A stretch of DNA of 10,038 bases, from the NCBI GenBank assembly GCA_002390675.1, contig DGPZ01000052.1:1-10038 (forward strand), in the 5' to 3' direction. This stretch comes from Deltaproteobacteria bacterium UBA4427. Lineage in GTDB: Bacteria; Myxococcota_A; UBA9160; UBA4427. Shown here in pieces: positions 1-6,630 of this stretch (positions within the stretch are counted from its first letter, which is position 1; each line of letters starts with the position of its first letter). Both the position numbers and the translations under genes were made by a program. Below the pieces are notes generated by a model. The model did not search any database. It had not been told where the DNA came from and worked only from the letters and a program-made list of their open reading frames with translations.

Positions 1-72
1 CTGTTCCCGTTTTCGCACCCGAGTATTCGTGATCTCGCAGTGGGCGAATGCTTTCTCACCGGCCTCCAGCAT
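1..72 (-). CDS. Start of an unidentified CDS, cut by the left window edge
   Basis: On the minus strand an ATG at 72 opens a frame that stays open to the window edge (24 codons, beginning MLEAGEKAFAH). An AAAGGA ribosome binding site lies 6 bases upstream (79-84). The start is only 21 bases beyond the stop codon of the Rieske oxygenase, so the two are probably co-transcribed and this product may act with the oxygenase. Too little is visible to name a family. A second ATG at 76 is in a frame that stops after a few codons and is therefore not the start. Confidence 0.5.
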   Translation of the reverse strand, partial: MLEAGEKAFAHCEITNTRVRKREQ

Positions 73-93
73 TCATTTTCCTTTAGACACACC

Positions 94-1044
94 TCAACTC
101 GGCGAGTAGAACTGCGAAGCCCAGCGCCGATAGTCGGCGATCGGCCCATCGTCTTCGCACAATCCAGGCGCCTCGCGATATTTCTTGTTCTCCCAAATCG
201 CGAAATCCTGCTCCGCGAAGACCGCGTGTTCCTCCATGTAGGCCCGCACCTCTTCTCGCACGACGGCCTCGTCTTCGTCGCCGATCTTGGCGATCACGCC
301 CATGCGCACATGGGTCGTCTCCCCATCGATCGGAGTCAGCCCCGTCGCCACGACGGTCTCGTAGGCCCCGGTCTGTTTGAGCCAACTAAAACCCATGCCC
401 CAGTTCTCACCGTACATCTTCAGCTCATCCGTTTGCCCGCCGAGCGTGCTCACCTTTTTCGCCCCCCCGACCTGCCACAGAAAAGAATCTTGACGGAACT
501 CGCACGTCCGATCCTCCGGCACCGGCATCCCGTGAACGTTCTCGAAATGCGGCCAATCGATTCCATTCTCCGCCATCTCCTGAGGGTGTGTCTTGATGGT
601 CCACTCCCACCGCAGCCACGACTGGAGCCAACCTTCCTCTCCCCAACCTTCGACTTCTGGGATCGAGAATTGGGGTTCGATTCGATCGGAATGAAGCCAT
701 ACGAGGATCATTCCGTTTTTTTCGACGACCGGATAACCCTGTGCCCTGGCGTTCTCAGGAATCCGTTTGGCATAAGGAATCTCCGCGCACTCCCCGGCTT
801 TCGTCCACCTCCATCCGTGGAAGGGACAGCGAAGTGTGTCTCCGACGACCTTCCCTCCCACAGCCAGGTGCGCACCTAGATGAGGGCAGTGCGCATCGAG
901 AACTGCCACGCCCCCGCTCTCTCCACGAAACGCCACGAGGTCACGATCGAAATACCGCAGCGCTTGTACTGCTCCCGGCGCCAGATCATCGGAGTAGGCG
1001 ACGACGTACCAACTATTCGGGATGCCAAATGGAAATCGCGCCAT
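94..1044 (-). CDS. Rieske non-haem iron oxygenase, KshA-like oxygenase component
   Basis: This 316-residue protein is the terminal oxygenase of a Rieske-type system that hydroxylates or desaturates a substrate using electrons from a separate reductase, which is not in the window. The N-terminal Rieske domain carries C53-P-H55 and C73-PF-H76, the ligands of a [2Fe-2S] cluster. The catalytic domain carries N160, D163, H166 and H171 (motif ENGIDWPHFENVH), the bridging Asp and the two His iron ligands; D280 in QDFAIWENK fits the third iron ligand. Length and motif order resemble soluble KshA (3-ketosteroid 9-alpha-hydroxylase) and the related cholesterol-desaturase branch; no membrane segment is seen. 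The frame could extend to a GTG at 1071, but the ATG at 1044 has AGGAG nine bases upstream and is preferred. It is divergent from an SDR and followed closely by another gene. The family is certain; a steroid substrate is inference. Confidence 0.93.
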   Translation of the reverse strand: MARFPFGIPNSWYVVAYSDDLAPGAVQALRYFDRDLVAFRGESGGVAVLDAHCPHLGAHLAVGGKVVGDTLRCPFHGWRWTKAGECAEIPYAKRIPENARAQGYPVVEKNGMILVWLHSDRIEPQFSIPEVEGWGEEGWLQSWLRWEWTIKTHPQEMAENGIDWPHFENVHGMPVPEDRTCEFRQDSFLWQVGGAKKVSTLGGQTDELKMYGENWGMGFSWLKQTGAYETVVATGLTPIDGETTHVRMGVIAKIGDEDEAVVREEVRAYMEEHAVFAEQDFAIWENKKYREAPGLCEDDGPIADYRRWASQFYSPS

Positions 1045-1208
1045 CGATCTGTACTCCTGCTTTCGAGTCACTTCTGATCTTACTCAAACCGAGCGTCTCG
1101 AGGACCCACCTTTACGCTTCGAGAGTCCTCACGCTTCGGCTTCAGGCTGCTAGCTTTTTTCACTCACGCTGGCCCCGTGCCGAGTGATCCAAACGAAAGG
1201 AGACCCGC
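1045..1208. promoter_or_regulatory. Divergent intergenic region with imperfect inverted repeat
   Basis: These 164 bases separate the start codons of the oxygenase and the SDR and should hold both promoters. An interrupted inverted repeat has arms GCGT(ctc)GAGGAC at 1093-1105 and GTCCTCACGC at 1125-1134. A direct repeat ACGCTTCG occurs at 1114-1121 and 1131-1138. Either could bind a regulator serving both genes. A T-run at 1155-1160 has no convincing stem in front of it. I cannot assign -35/-10 boxes with confidence. AGGAG at 1198-1202 is the SDR ribosome binding site. Confidence 0.35.
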
Positions 1209-1991
1209 ATGACTGGACTCACTGATCGCGTCGCACTCGTCACCGGAGCAGCACGGGGGGTCGGCTCGACCATCGCCCAAACCCTCGCGGATGCCGGTGC
1301 CGAAGTCATCCTCTCCGATGTACTCGTCGCCGAAGGCGAGGAAGCCGCGGCGGAAATCGGTGGATCTGCCTCCTTTGCGAAGCTGGACGTGACCCAGGAA
1401 ACCGATTGGGAGAACGTCGTCGCAGCCACCCTCAAGCGGGTTGGGCGAATCGACATCCTCGTGAATAACGCGGCAGTCCTTCACCTAGGGACCCTCGAGA
1501 ATACGCCCCCTGACGTATTCCGGCGGGTTCTGGAAGTGAATACCGTCGGCCCCTACCTTGGAACTCGCGCCGTCCTCGGCGCCATGAAATCTCAAGGCGC
1601 GGGATCGATCGTCCACGTCGCCTCGATCGACGGACTCGTCGGAATGAATGGAGTCAGCGCCTACGCATCGAGTAAGTTTGGCGTGCGCGGACTCTCGAAG
1701 TCCTCTTCACTCGAACTCGGACGCTCCGGAATTCGAGTCAATTCCGTATGCCCAGCAGGCGGAAATCCCGAAATGTACGGCCCATGGTATTCAAAACTCG
1801 CGGACATCGCGGACCAGACCGAGGCCTACAACAACAACCGAAGCCTACCTGGAACGGTGGAATATCAAGCGATTGCGAACGCCGTGCTCTACCTCGCCTC
1901 GGACGCGAGTGCGGGCGTCACGGGAATTGACCTCCCCGTCGATGGAGGGGCAACCGCCGGGAAGTTCATCGAAGGGTTCAATTCGCTCTGA
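1209..1991 (+). CDS. Short-chain dehydrogenase/reductase, classical SDR, NAD-type
   Basis: This 260-residue classical SDR should oxidise a secondary alcohol or reduce a ketone in the cytoplasm. The Rossmann motif is T12-G-A-A-R-G17-V-G19; D37 at the end of the second beta strand favours NAD(H) over NADP(H). D60, the NNAA motif at 86-89, and the tetrad N111, S139, Y152, K156 are all present, so it looks active. The C-terminus has the usual VDGG motif. The sequence style resembles 3-alpha/20-beta-hydroxysteroid dehydrogenases and similar alicyclic alcohol dehydrogenases, with VCPAGG after the active site where many relatives have PG. AGGAG lies six bases before the ATG. It is divergent from the Rieske oxygenase and may oxidise its hydroxylated product. 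A paralogous fragment lies at 8202-8400. Substrate assignment is inference. Confidence 0.93.
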   Translation: MTGLTDRVALVTGAARGVGSTIAQTLADAGAEVILSDVLVAEGEEAAAEIGGSASFAKLDVTQETDWENVVAATLKRVGRIDILVNNAAVLHLGTLENTPPDVFRRVLEVNTVGPYLGTRAVLGAMKSQGAGSIVHVASIDGLVGMNGVSAYASSKFGVRGLSKSSSLELGRSGIRVNSVCPAGGNPEMYGPWYSKLADIADQTEAYNNNRSLPGTVEYQAIANAVLYLASDASAGVTGIDLPVDGGATAGKFIEGFNSL

Positions 1992-2058
1992 TCGCCCGCT
2001 CCTCCCGGACTACCGATCACCCCCAACCGCCGCGTAGTGAGCGGGGGATACGACAGCG

Positions 2059-2451
2059 TTATTCGAGTACCCGGCCTCCCTCCAAGTCGAAGAAGGCACG
2101 CATTCGGACCACCCTTCCTTCCTCGTCGATCTCCGCGACATCGATCACGTCGAGTTCCAGAAGGCGCCCCTCTTGTCGAACCCGAGCGATGAGTGGAACT
2201 GCCGCTTCGAGTCCCGCAACGCAGGCGGGACCGGCGACCTCGAGAGACTCGGCCAATTCGTTGTCCCGGTAGAAAGCGTGGATCGCGTCGAAGCCGTCGT
2301 GCACTGGACCACCGACCGGAATCTCGATTTTCGCGTCGGCCGCGTAGATCGAAACAATGGTCTCCACGTCTGTAGAGGTGACTGCCGAGGTGTACTTCTC
2401 GAAGAGTGCGTCGAAAATTGCTTTGCTCAACTTGAGTCCCCTGGAAGCCAT
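2059..2451 (-). CDS. Ketosteroid-isomerase-like NTF2-fold protein
   Basis: The 130-residue product has the size and motif order of steroid delta-isomerase (KSI) and related NTF2-like proteins. Y20 aligns with the oxyanion-hole Tyr14 of the Comamonas enzyme, D104 in VIDVAEID aligns with Asp99, and the end (GRVVRMRAFF) matches the KSI C-terminal strand. The position of the general base Asp38 (VEDPVG in KSI) is I44 here (IEIPVG), so ordinary delta5-3-ketosteroid isomerase chemistry is doubtful; a lyase, dehydratase, binding or non-catalytic role is possible. The frame opens upstream at 2526, but the ATG at 2451 with GGAGG four bases before it gives the normal family length. The gene is convergent with the SDR (67 bases apart). 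Fold assignment is firm; function is not. Confidence 0.82.
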   Translation of the reverse strand: MASRGLKLSKAIFDALFEKYTSAVTSTDVETIVSIYAADAKIEIPVGGPVHDGFDAIHAFYRDNELAESLEVAGPACVAGLEAAVPLIARVRQEGRLLELDVIDVAEIDEEGRVVRMRAFFDLEGGRVLE

Positions 2452-2544
2452 CGAGCCTCCGAGATCGTCGGATGATGGGCCAAGAGCCCCCATCGACGGA
2501 GAGAATTTGACCCTGCCGCGTCTCATAACATTCTGGAGCGGCGC

Positions 2545-2560
2545 CGTTGCAATAGCAACG
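2545..2560. promoter_or_regulatory. Perfect 6-bp hairpin upstream of the KSI-like gene
   Basis: CGTTGC and GCAACG flank an AATA loop, about 95 bases upstream of the KSI-like start and inside the 155-base gap to the truncated cyclohydrolase. There is no T-run on either side, so a rho-independent terminator is unlikely. It may be an operator or a short RNA hairpin in the KSI-like leader. Chance occurrence is possible at this size. I see no gene in 2452-2606. Confidence 0.2.
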
Positions 2561-2606
2561 CCCCTGAACTCGGGCCCCCGACTCCTCCACCATCATCAGA
2601 ACTAGG

Positions 2607-3056
2607 TCATAACCAGGAGGTATTTCGATCCTCCCGCACCTCGTGATCGGTCATGTAGACCAACAAACCGCCCGACGCCGCGTTCGAAATCTGGCTGATC
2701 GACGATTCGAGCTGAGGTCCGCAGTCGCAGCGCAATGAACCGAGCGTATCGCCCGTCAAGCATGCAGAATGGACGCGAACTAGCGGAGACGAACCATCCT
2801 CTGTGAGCTCGCCGAATTGGAGGACGCTCACTTCCTCGAGTCTGCGGTCGCGAGGCTCCTTCCACTCCTCGGTTTGTCCGACGTGCCAACGCGCGATGCG
2901 TTCTGTGCCTGCGACTCGGACCGGCAACGAGACGGGCCCAACGATCTCGATCGTCTCGCCCTTAGTTGAGCTTCTGCTCGGGGACCCGTCGGTCGCTTCG
3001 GGCACAGGTACGCGCGACACTCGCCCCGAAGATCGCAGCCGATCGAGCGCTGTCAT
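2607..3056 (-). pseudogene. Truncated GTP cyclohydrolase II (RibA-type), C-terminal half missing
   Basis: The intact enzyme converts GTP to a diaminopyrimidine ribosylamino phosphate plus formate, the first step of riboflavin synthesis. Residues 92-139 match the family closely: VRVHSACLTGD, then LRCDCGPQLE, with C99, C110 and C112 as the three zinc ligands, then a GGLLVYM strand. At TDHE (139) the similarity stops where family members continue with an EGRGIGL-like segment; the frame runs ten unrelated residues to a stop. The later catalytic residues are absent, and neither other minus-strand frame downstream restores them, so this is a truncation and not a simple frameshift. The product is 149 residues against roughly 190-200 for single-domain GCHII. 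The ATG at 3056 has TGAGG eight bases upstream; a start at 3077 is less well placed. Probably a remnant; a retained zinc-binding peptide cannot be excluded. Confidence 0.75.
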
Positions 3057-3179
3057 TTTGTGAACCTCATCAGACATAACACGAGACGTCGAACGGGCTA
3101 GCGATCACGCCGTGGCCAAGCGAATCGTCGAAAAAAAAGACATGAAACTACTCACTCCAGTTGTGATCCTTCTTGGCCC

Positions 3180-3763
3180 TCAGTAGACCCAATCCTTTCG
3201 AGCGACGTCGACGATCCGGTCCCCGGCCCTTATGGCGCCGGACAGGTTGCGAGCGACCGGCCCTATCTCGAGCTCCGCAAGAGCGCCCATGACGAGAACT
3301 CGGGGGTGCCAGCGAAGGCCCCGCGGCCGAATCGCGCGGCGAGAAAGTCACACGCTTCCCAGTTTTCGACGATCTCCGACGTTTCAATGGAGGGAGGTAA
3401 GAGGACGCCCGTCTCCGTCCATTCATCGAGTGGTCCCCCGATGAATTCCGCTAAGGAATAGACTCGCAAGACTTCTCGGATCCGATCGAAACCGCAGTTC
3501 ACCGGCTCGGTCGGCAGCCCGCCCAAAATGTGGACCGGCCGCGCAATCTCGGAGCGTTCGCTCAAAAGGGGTTGGGATTGGCCTCTCAATCTCTGACTCA
3601 CTCCGAAACCGACTATGGATTTGAATTTCCCGCAGCCCTCGCACCATCGGGCGAGGTCGAAACGCACAGCGTGCTCCCAACGGCGGCACCGGGCCACGAA
3701 AGTCGGAATTGCGCGGCGGGGAACCTTGCGACGCTGGACCGTTTCCGTCTTTTGCGTCGACAC
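3180..3763 (-). pseudogene. Frameshifted remnant, possibly of an FAD/NAD(P)-binding oxidoreductase
   Basis: Two overlapping minus-strand frames together look like one decayed gene. The first (3763 to 3263) reads as plausible protein from about 3560 downward, including VNCGFDR and an acidic stretch before DFLAARFG. The second, open through 3290-3180, encodes VLVMGALAELEIGPVARNL followed by SGAIRAGDRIV and a stop; this resembles the C-terminal segment of FAD/NAD(P)-binding oxidoreductases in which a GP-ARN-GA-RAG pattern closes the nucleotide-binding fold. The join would need a frameshift near 3290-3300. No N-terminal dinucleotide-binding GxGxxG motif is visible upstream, so the gene would also lack its 5' part. 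I do not recognise the portion between 3560 and 3763. The family guess is weak; the frame switch is what the sequence shows. Confidence 0.35.
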
Positions 3764-3916
3764 TGAGTTATCGCCGCCCGAGCCCCTTGAGTTCCCTATT
3801 CGCTCAGGATTTCACGAGATCATTGATCCAGATGTGGCGAAAGTCGTTGCGAGCGTGGAGGGTCGGTGATGGGAAGTCCGCATCAACGAAGTCCCCTCCC
3901 GCTGGTATTCATAATG

Positions 3917-3949
3917 CTTGAGGGGGCCACCAGAAGTGCCCCACTTGAG
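3917..3949. promoter_or_regulatory. Hairpin flanked by direct repeats, upstream of the cupin gene
   Basis: GGGGCCAC (3923-3930) and GTGCCCC (3936-3942) can pair with one bulged base around a CAGAA loop. CTTGAG stands on each side as a direct repeat (3917-3922 and 3944-3949). The element lies about 65 bases before the cupin start and could be an operator or a leader RNA structure. The remaining gene-free DNA from 3764 to 4013 shows no further gene; no promoter can be called with confidence, although CATAAT near 3909-3914 would pass as a -10 box. Confidence 0.3.
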
Positions 3950-4013
3950 CCTGTACCATTAGCCCGCGGGCGGAACAGAGTGCGGACTCACTAACAGCAA
4001 TAGGAGAAAATAA

Positions 4014-4520
4014 ATGACCATCGAAAACTCGAATGGATCTCTACCGAGTAAGGGAGGGCGAACCTCGTTCTCGATCGACGACCCGGAGCTTGCGGAGCCG
4101 TTCTTTGGCTTCAGTGCCTTCGAATTCGGAGACAAATCCGATGGCCCGGTTGCGGTTGCCCAGGTCATTCCTCCCGACACCAAATTCGCTCCACACTTTC
4201 ATGAAACGGACTACTGCACGATCGTGTTGCGTGGTGCGCTCAAAGTGGGAAGTCGCTGGTACCGAGAGGGGGACTGCCGATTCCAGGACGAGAAGTCGGT
4301 CTACGGCCCTGTCGAATCCGGACCGGAGGGCGCCAGGATCATCAGCTTCTACGCAGATCGACTCGGACTCCCAGATCAGTTCGCGAAGGAGTCGCATGAG
4401 AAGATGTACAACGAGCTACTTCCGATTGCGGTCGAGGCCTGTCTAAAGAATGGCATCGGCGTCAACGCGCCGAATCCGATGGAGGATACGGACGCTACCG
4501 ATACGATGCCCTCGCCGTAG
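4014..4520 (+). CDS. Single-domain cupin protein
   Basis: This 168-residue protein has one small beta-barrel cupin domain. H61 and H63 in FAPHFHETDY are the usual start of cupin motif 1 and would bind a metal; RGALKVGSRWYREGD follows as the inter-motif turn. Motif 2 reads VYGPVESGPEG and lacks the second-half His, a pattern seen in cupins annotated as ChrR-like or dihydroxyacetophenone-dioxygenase-like, so metal ligation may use fewer His residues or other side chains. The C-terminal 50 residues are polar and probably flexible. AGGAG lies seven bases before the ATG. The gene stands alone, convergent with the quinoprotein dehydrogenase, behind a leader carrying a hairpin. A dioxygenase, isomerase or ligand-binding role are all possible; no substrate can be deduced. 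Confidence 0.85.
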   Translation: MTIENSNGSLPSKGGRTSFSIDDPELAEPFFGFSAFEFGDKSDGPVAVAQVIPPDTKFAPHFHETDYCTIVLRGALKVGSRWYREGDCRFQDEKSVYGPVESGPEGARIISFYADRLGLPDQFAKESHEKMYNELLPIAVEACLKNGIGVNAPNPMEDTDATDTMPSP

Positions 4521-4582
4521 TTGTTAATGATGCGTGAGCAACTAACGGACTGGCTCGAGAACGACTAGGCCGAACGCGGGCG

Positions 4583-6439
4583 TCAGTCCGCGACGCGGAA
4601 AACCAGCAGGGCGTTTCCGGGCCGTGCCTGTGAACTGGCACCGGATGTCACGTAGACGTAGCCATCGACGACCTGTACAGGATACGCTGCAATCTGCCCG
4701 CCCTGCGCATGTCCGTTGATGGCGGGGAATTTACGGCCGGTGTCGAATTGCCAGACGATCGCGCCCGAATCGCTGGCGTGTGCACGGACGAAGCCGTCCC
4801 ACGACGTCGCGAAGACGACGCCTGGGATCGCAGTCGGGGCGGCCGACTGTGCGCCGACACAACTCGCGTCTGAGCCCCAGCTGCAGACAGCATTCGGCTG
4901 GCGCGCACGCCATATGACTGAGCCGTCCGTTGGCGACAAGGCAACGAGGTCGCCGGGGCGCTCCGGTGCCTTCGCATACATATCCGAAATCGGCACGTAG
5001 ACACGCTCTCCGTCGTCGGCGAGGCCGTACATGATTCCGCCCATGTCTCCGCCGCGGGCGACCCGTCGGCTCCAGACTGTGGCGCCGCGATCGTCTGGAT
5101 CGAGCGCGTAGATGAAGCCCCACTTCTGTCCGACTAACAGCAGGTCGCGCTCACCCCTGTGGATCAGCACCGAGGTGCCCATCGAGAAGACATTGCGGCA
5201 ATCCGTATCGCCGATCGCCGCGCATTCCGCATCTCGAGCCTCAGGTTCCGGGAGGAACTGCCGCTCCCAACGCCGCGCGCCTGTTTTCATCTCCATTGCG
5301 ATGACCGAGTACGCACCGATGGCATCCTCATCCGTGTACGCTTCCGCAGTGGTTGCGTACAGCAGCCCGCGTTTCGCATCGATGGCCAGCGGCGTGTAAA
5401 TTGAGCCACCTGCGGGACTGAAGCGAGCCGGCCCTGATTCGCTGGCCGCAGCAACCTCGCGAGGCGCATCGGCGACCGTGAACTGCTTCCAGGCGATCTC
5501 GCCACTCTGCGCATCGATCGCCGTCACGCTGCCCCGTGAGGTGCAGCAGGTATGGCGAGGGTCATGTGTGAGAGGGTCCTCGATCGATGACATCGTCACG
5601 AAGACGAGACCGTCATGAACTGCGGGTGCGCCCGTCGCACGGTTGAGGGGGTGATCCTCGACCGCGGTCTTCCAACGGAGCTGACCGGTCTTGGCGTCGA
5701 GCGCGTAGCCATGGCCCGTATCATCCGCGAACACAGCCAGCGCAGCCCCGCCTGTCGCCTTCGGAGGTGCGACGGTCAGCGTGCGAACGATGCGCCCGTG
5801 CTCGTACTCCCAGCGCTTGCAACCCGTCGACGCGTCGAGCGCAAGGATACGGCCGTCACCACTCGAAATGTACAAGGTGCCGGCGTGGATCACGGGAGAG
5901 CCGGCGGCGCCGCCCGGAATCGCGAGCACCCATGCTAGGTCAAGGTTTGCGATGTCCTCTGCCGCGATCCCCGCGGCGGGCTGAAAGCGAGTGTTATCCG
6001 AATTGAGGCTCGTCGAGGGCCAGCTGTTCGAACCCTTCGACGCAGCAAATTTATTGCCGCATGCATCAGGAACCGAGACCGGCGCGCGATCCGGTAGCGC
6101 GCTCAGGTGCATGGCCAGCGCGTGGATCTGTTCCCCGGTCATGCCGTCAGCCATCGGAGCCATCGCTCCACGCGTGAGTGCGCGCTCGATGATTCGCGGC
6201 GTAACGAAGAGCAGCGCGGTCCTTGAGGGCGTCCGGCCGGTCGCAGCATCGTGACACGTCGAGCACCGCTCTGCGTAGACGGCTTCCTGCGCCAGCTGCT
6301 TAGGCGATAGCGCTTGATGGGCGGCGTGGTCCTCCGCTGCGTCGGCAGCAAAGGACAAGGAGAGAAGAACGGCGACGAAAATCGACGACTTCGCTGCATA
6401 GGAGATTGAACTGGCAGGCATTCGTCGATGGTCTCGCAT
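4583..6439 (-). CDS. Secreted cytochrome c-PQQ dehydrogenase, polyvinyl-alcohol dehydrogenase-like
   Basis: This 618-residue quinohaemoprotein should oxidise an alcohol in the periplasm and pass electrons through its own haem. A signal peptide spans roughly 7-35 (hydrophobic core IFVAVLLSLSF, then AADAA). A small cytochrome c domain follows, with C59-S-T-C62-H63 for covalent haem and M93 or M96 (GAMAPM) as likely axial ligand. From about residue 137 comes a PQQ-type beta-propeller with the opening NSDNTRFQPAAG and repeated blade motifs ending in LDA-TG-W (around 201, 247 and 311). C298-C299 followed by RGSVTAIDA echoes the region of the vicinal disulfide in PQQ alcohol dehydrogenases. The order haem domain then propeller, and the total size, fit polyvinyl-alcohol dehydrogenase (cytochrome), in contrast to quinohaemoprotein ADHs where haem is C-terminal. 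Starts at 6439 or 6421 are both possible; neither has a strong ribosome binding site. The polymer substrate is not implied. Confidence 0.9.
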   Translation of the reverse strand: MRDHRRMPASSISYAAKSSIFVAVLLSLSFAADAAEDHAAHQALSPKQLAQEAVYAERCSTCHDAATGRTPSRTALLFVTPRIIERALTRGAMAPMADGMTGEQIHALAMHLSALPDRAPVSVPDACGNKFAASKGSNSWPSTSLNSDNTRFQPAAGIAAEDIANLDLAWVLAIPGGAAGSPVIHAGTLYISSGDGRILALDASTGCKRWEYEHGRIVRTLTVAPPKATGGAALAVFADDTGHGYALDAKTGQLRWKTAVEDHPLNRATGAPAVHDGLVFVTMSSIEDPLTHDPRHTCCTSRGSVTAIDAQSGEIAWKQFTVADAPREVAAASESGPARFSPAGGSIYTPLAIDAKRGLLYATTAEAYTDEDAIGAYSVIAMEMKTGARRWERQFLPEPEARDAECAAIGDTDCRNVFSMGTSVLIHRGERDLLLVGQKWGFIYALDPDDRGATVWSRRVARGGDMGGIMYGLADDGERVYVPISDMYAKAPERPGDLVALSPTDGSVIWRARQPNAVCSWGSDASCVGAQSAAPTAIPGVVFATSWDGFVRAHASDSGAIVWQFDTGRKFPAINGHAQGGQIAAYPVQVVDGYVYVTSGASSQARPGNALLVFRVAD

Positions 6440-6627
6440 TCCGCCCTGGGATGCCCGGTTTCGAGGGGCTTCCTAGTACTTTCCCTGCATGTATGGGAAT
6501 TGCCGGCAGAGGCCGGTAAGGCCGAAAACTCCCTTCATCGCCGCTCCGTTCTCCTGTTCAGAGATTCTCTCGGTCGCCATCTTTGGCGAAGGACCGTTAG
6601 TGTGTGCATGAGGAGGAATGAGGAGGA
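6440..6627. promoter_or_regulatory. Divergent intergenic region with two inverted repeats
   Basis: This stretch separates the quinoprotein gene from the SnoaL-like gene and should carry both promoters. TTCCC (6481-6485) and GGGAA (6495-6499) form a 5-bp inverted repeat with a 9-base centre. TCGCCA (6574-6579) and TGGCGA (6584-6589) form a perfect 6-bp hairpin with a TCTT loop; the outer bases CGGTC (6571-6575) could alternatively pair with GACCG (6592-6596). The second element lies about 40 bases before the SnoaL-like start and could shape its leader RNA. No confident -35/-10 pair is seen. Confidence 0.3.
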
Positions 6628-6630
6628 ATG
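6611..6630 (+). promoter_or_regulatory. Tandemly duplicated ribosome binding site with start codon
   Basis: The ten bases AGGAGGAATG occur twice in direct succession, followed at once by two more ATG codons in the same frame (6631 and 6634). The downstream AGGAGG (6621-6626) is one base from the ATG at 6628, four from 6631 and seven from 6634, so 6634 is the best spaced start for it; the upstream AGGAGG (6611-6616) would suit 6628. An ATG at 6608 opens a seven-codon frame (MRRNEEE) whose TGA overlaps the ATG at 6628. Confidence 0.7.

Noticed and set aside
40..879. Long plus-strand open frame
   Set aside because: It lies antisense to the Rieske oxygenase, has no recognisable motif, and reflects high-GC codon bias on the opposite strand.
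1995..2045. CCCGCTC / GAGCGGG inverted repeat between the SDR and KSI-like genes as a terminator
   Set aside because: The loop is 37 bases long and there is no T-run on either strand.
1889..2596. Minus-strand frame of 235 codons
   Set aside because: It overlaps both the SDR and the KSI-like gene in another frame and is rich in Arg/Gly/Ser as expected of a shadow frame. Its start also fails to restore the missing cyclohydrolase end.
4527..4568. Thirteen-codon frame (MMREQLTDWLEND) between the cupin and quinoprotein genes
   Set aside because: It has no ribosome binding site and is too short to assign; it may be the scar of a lost gene.
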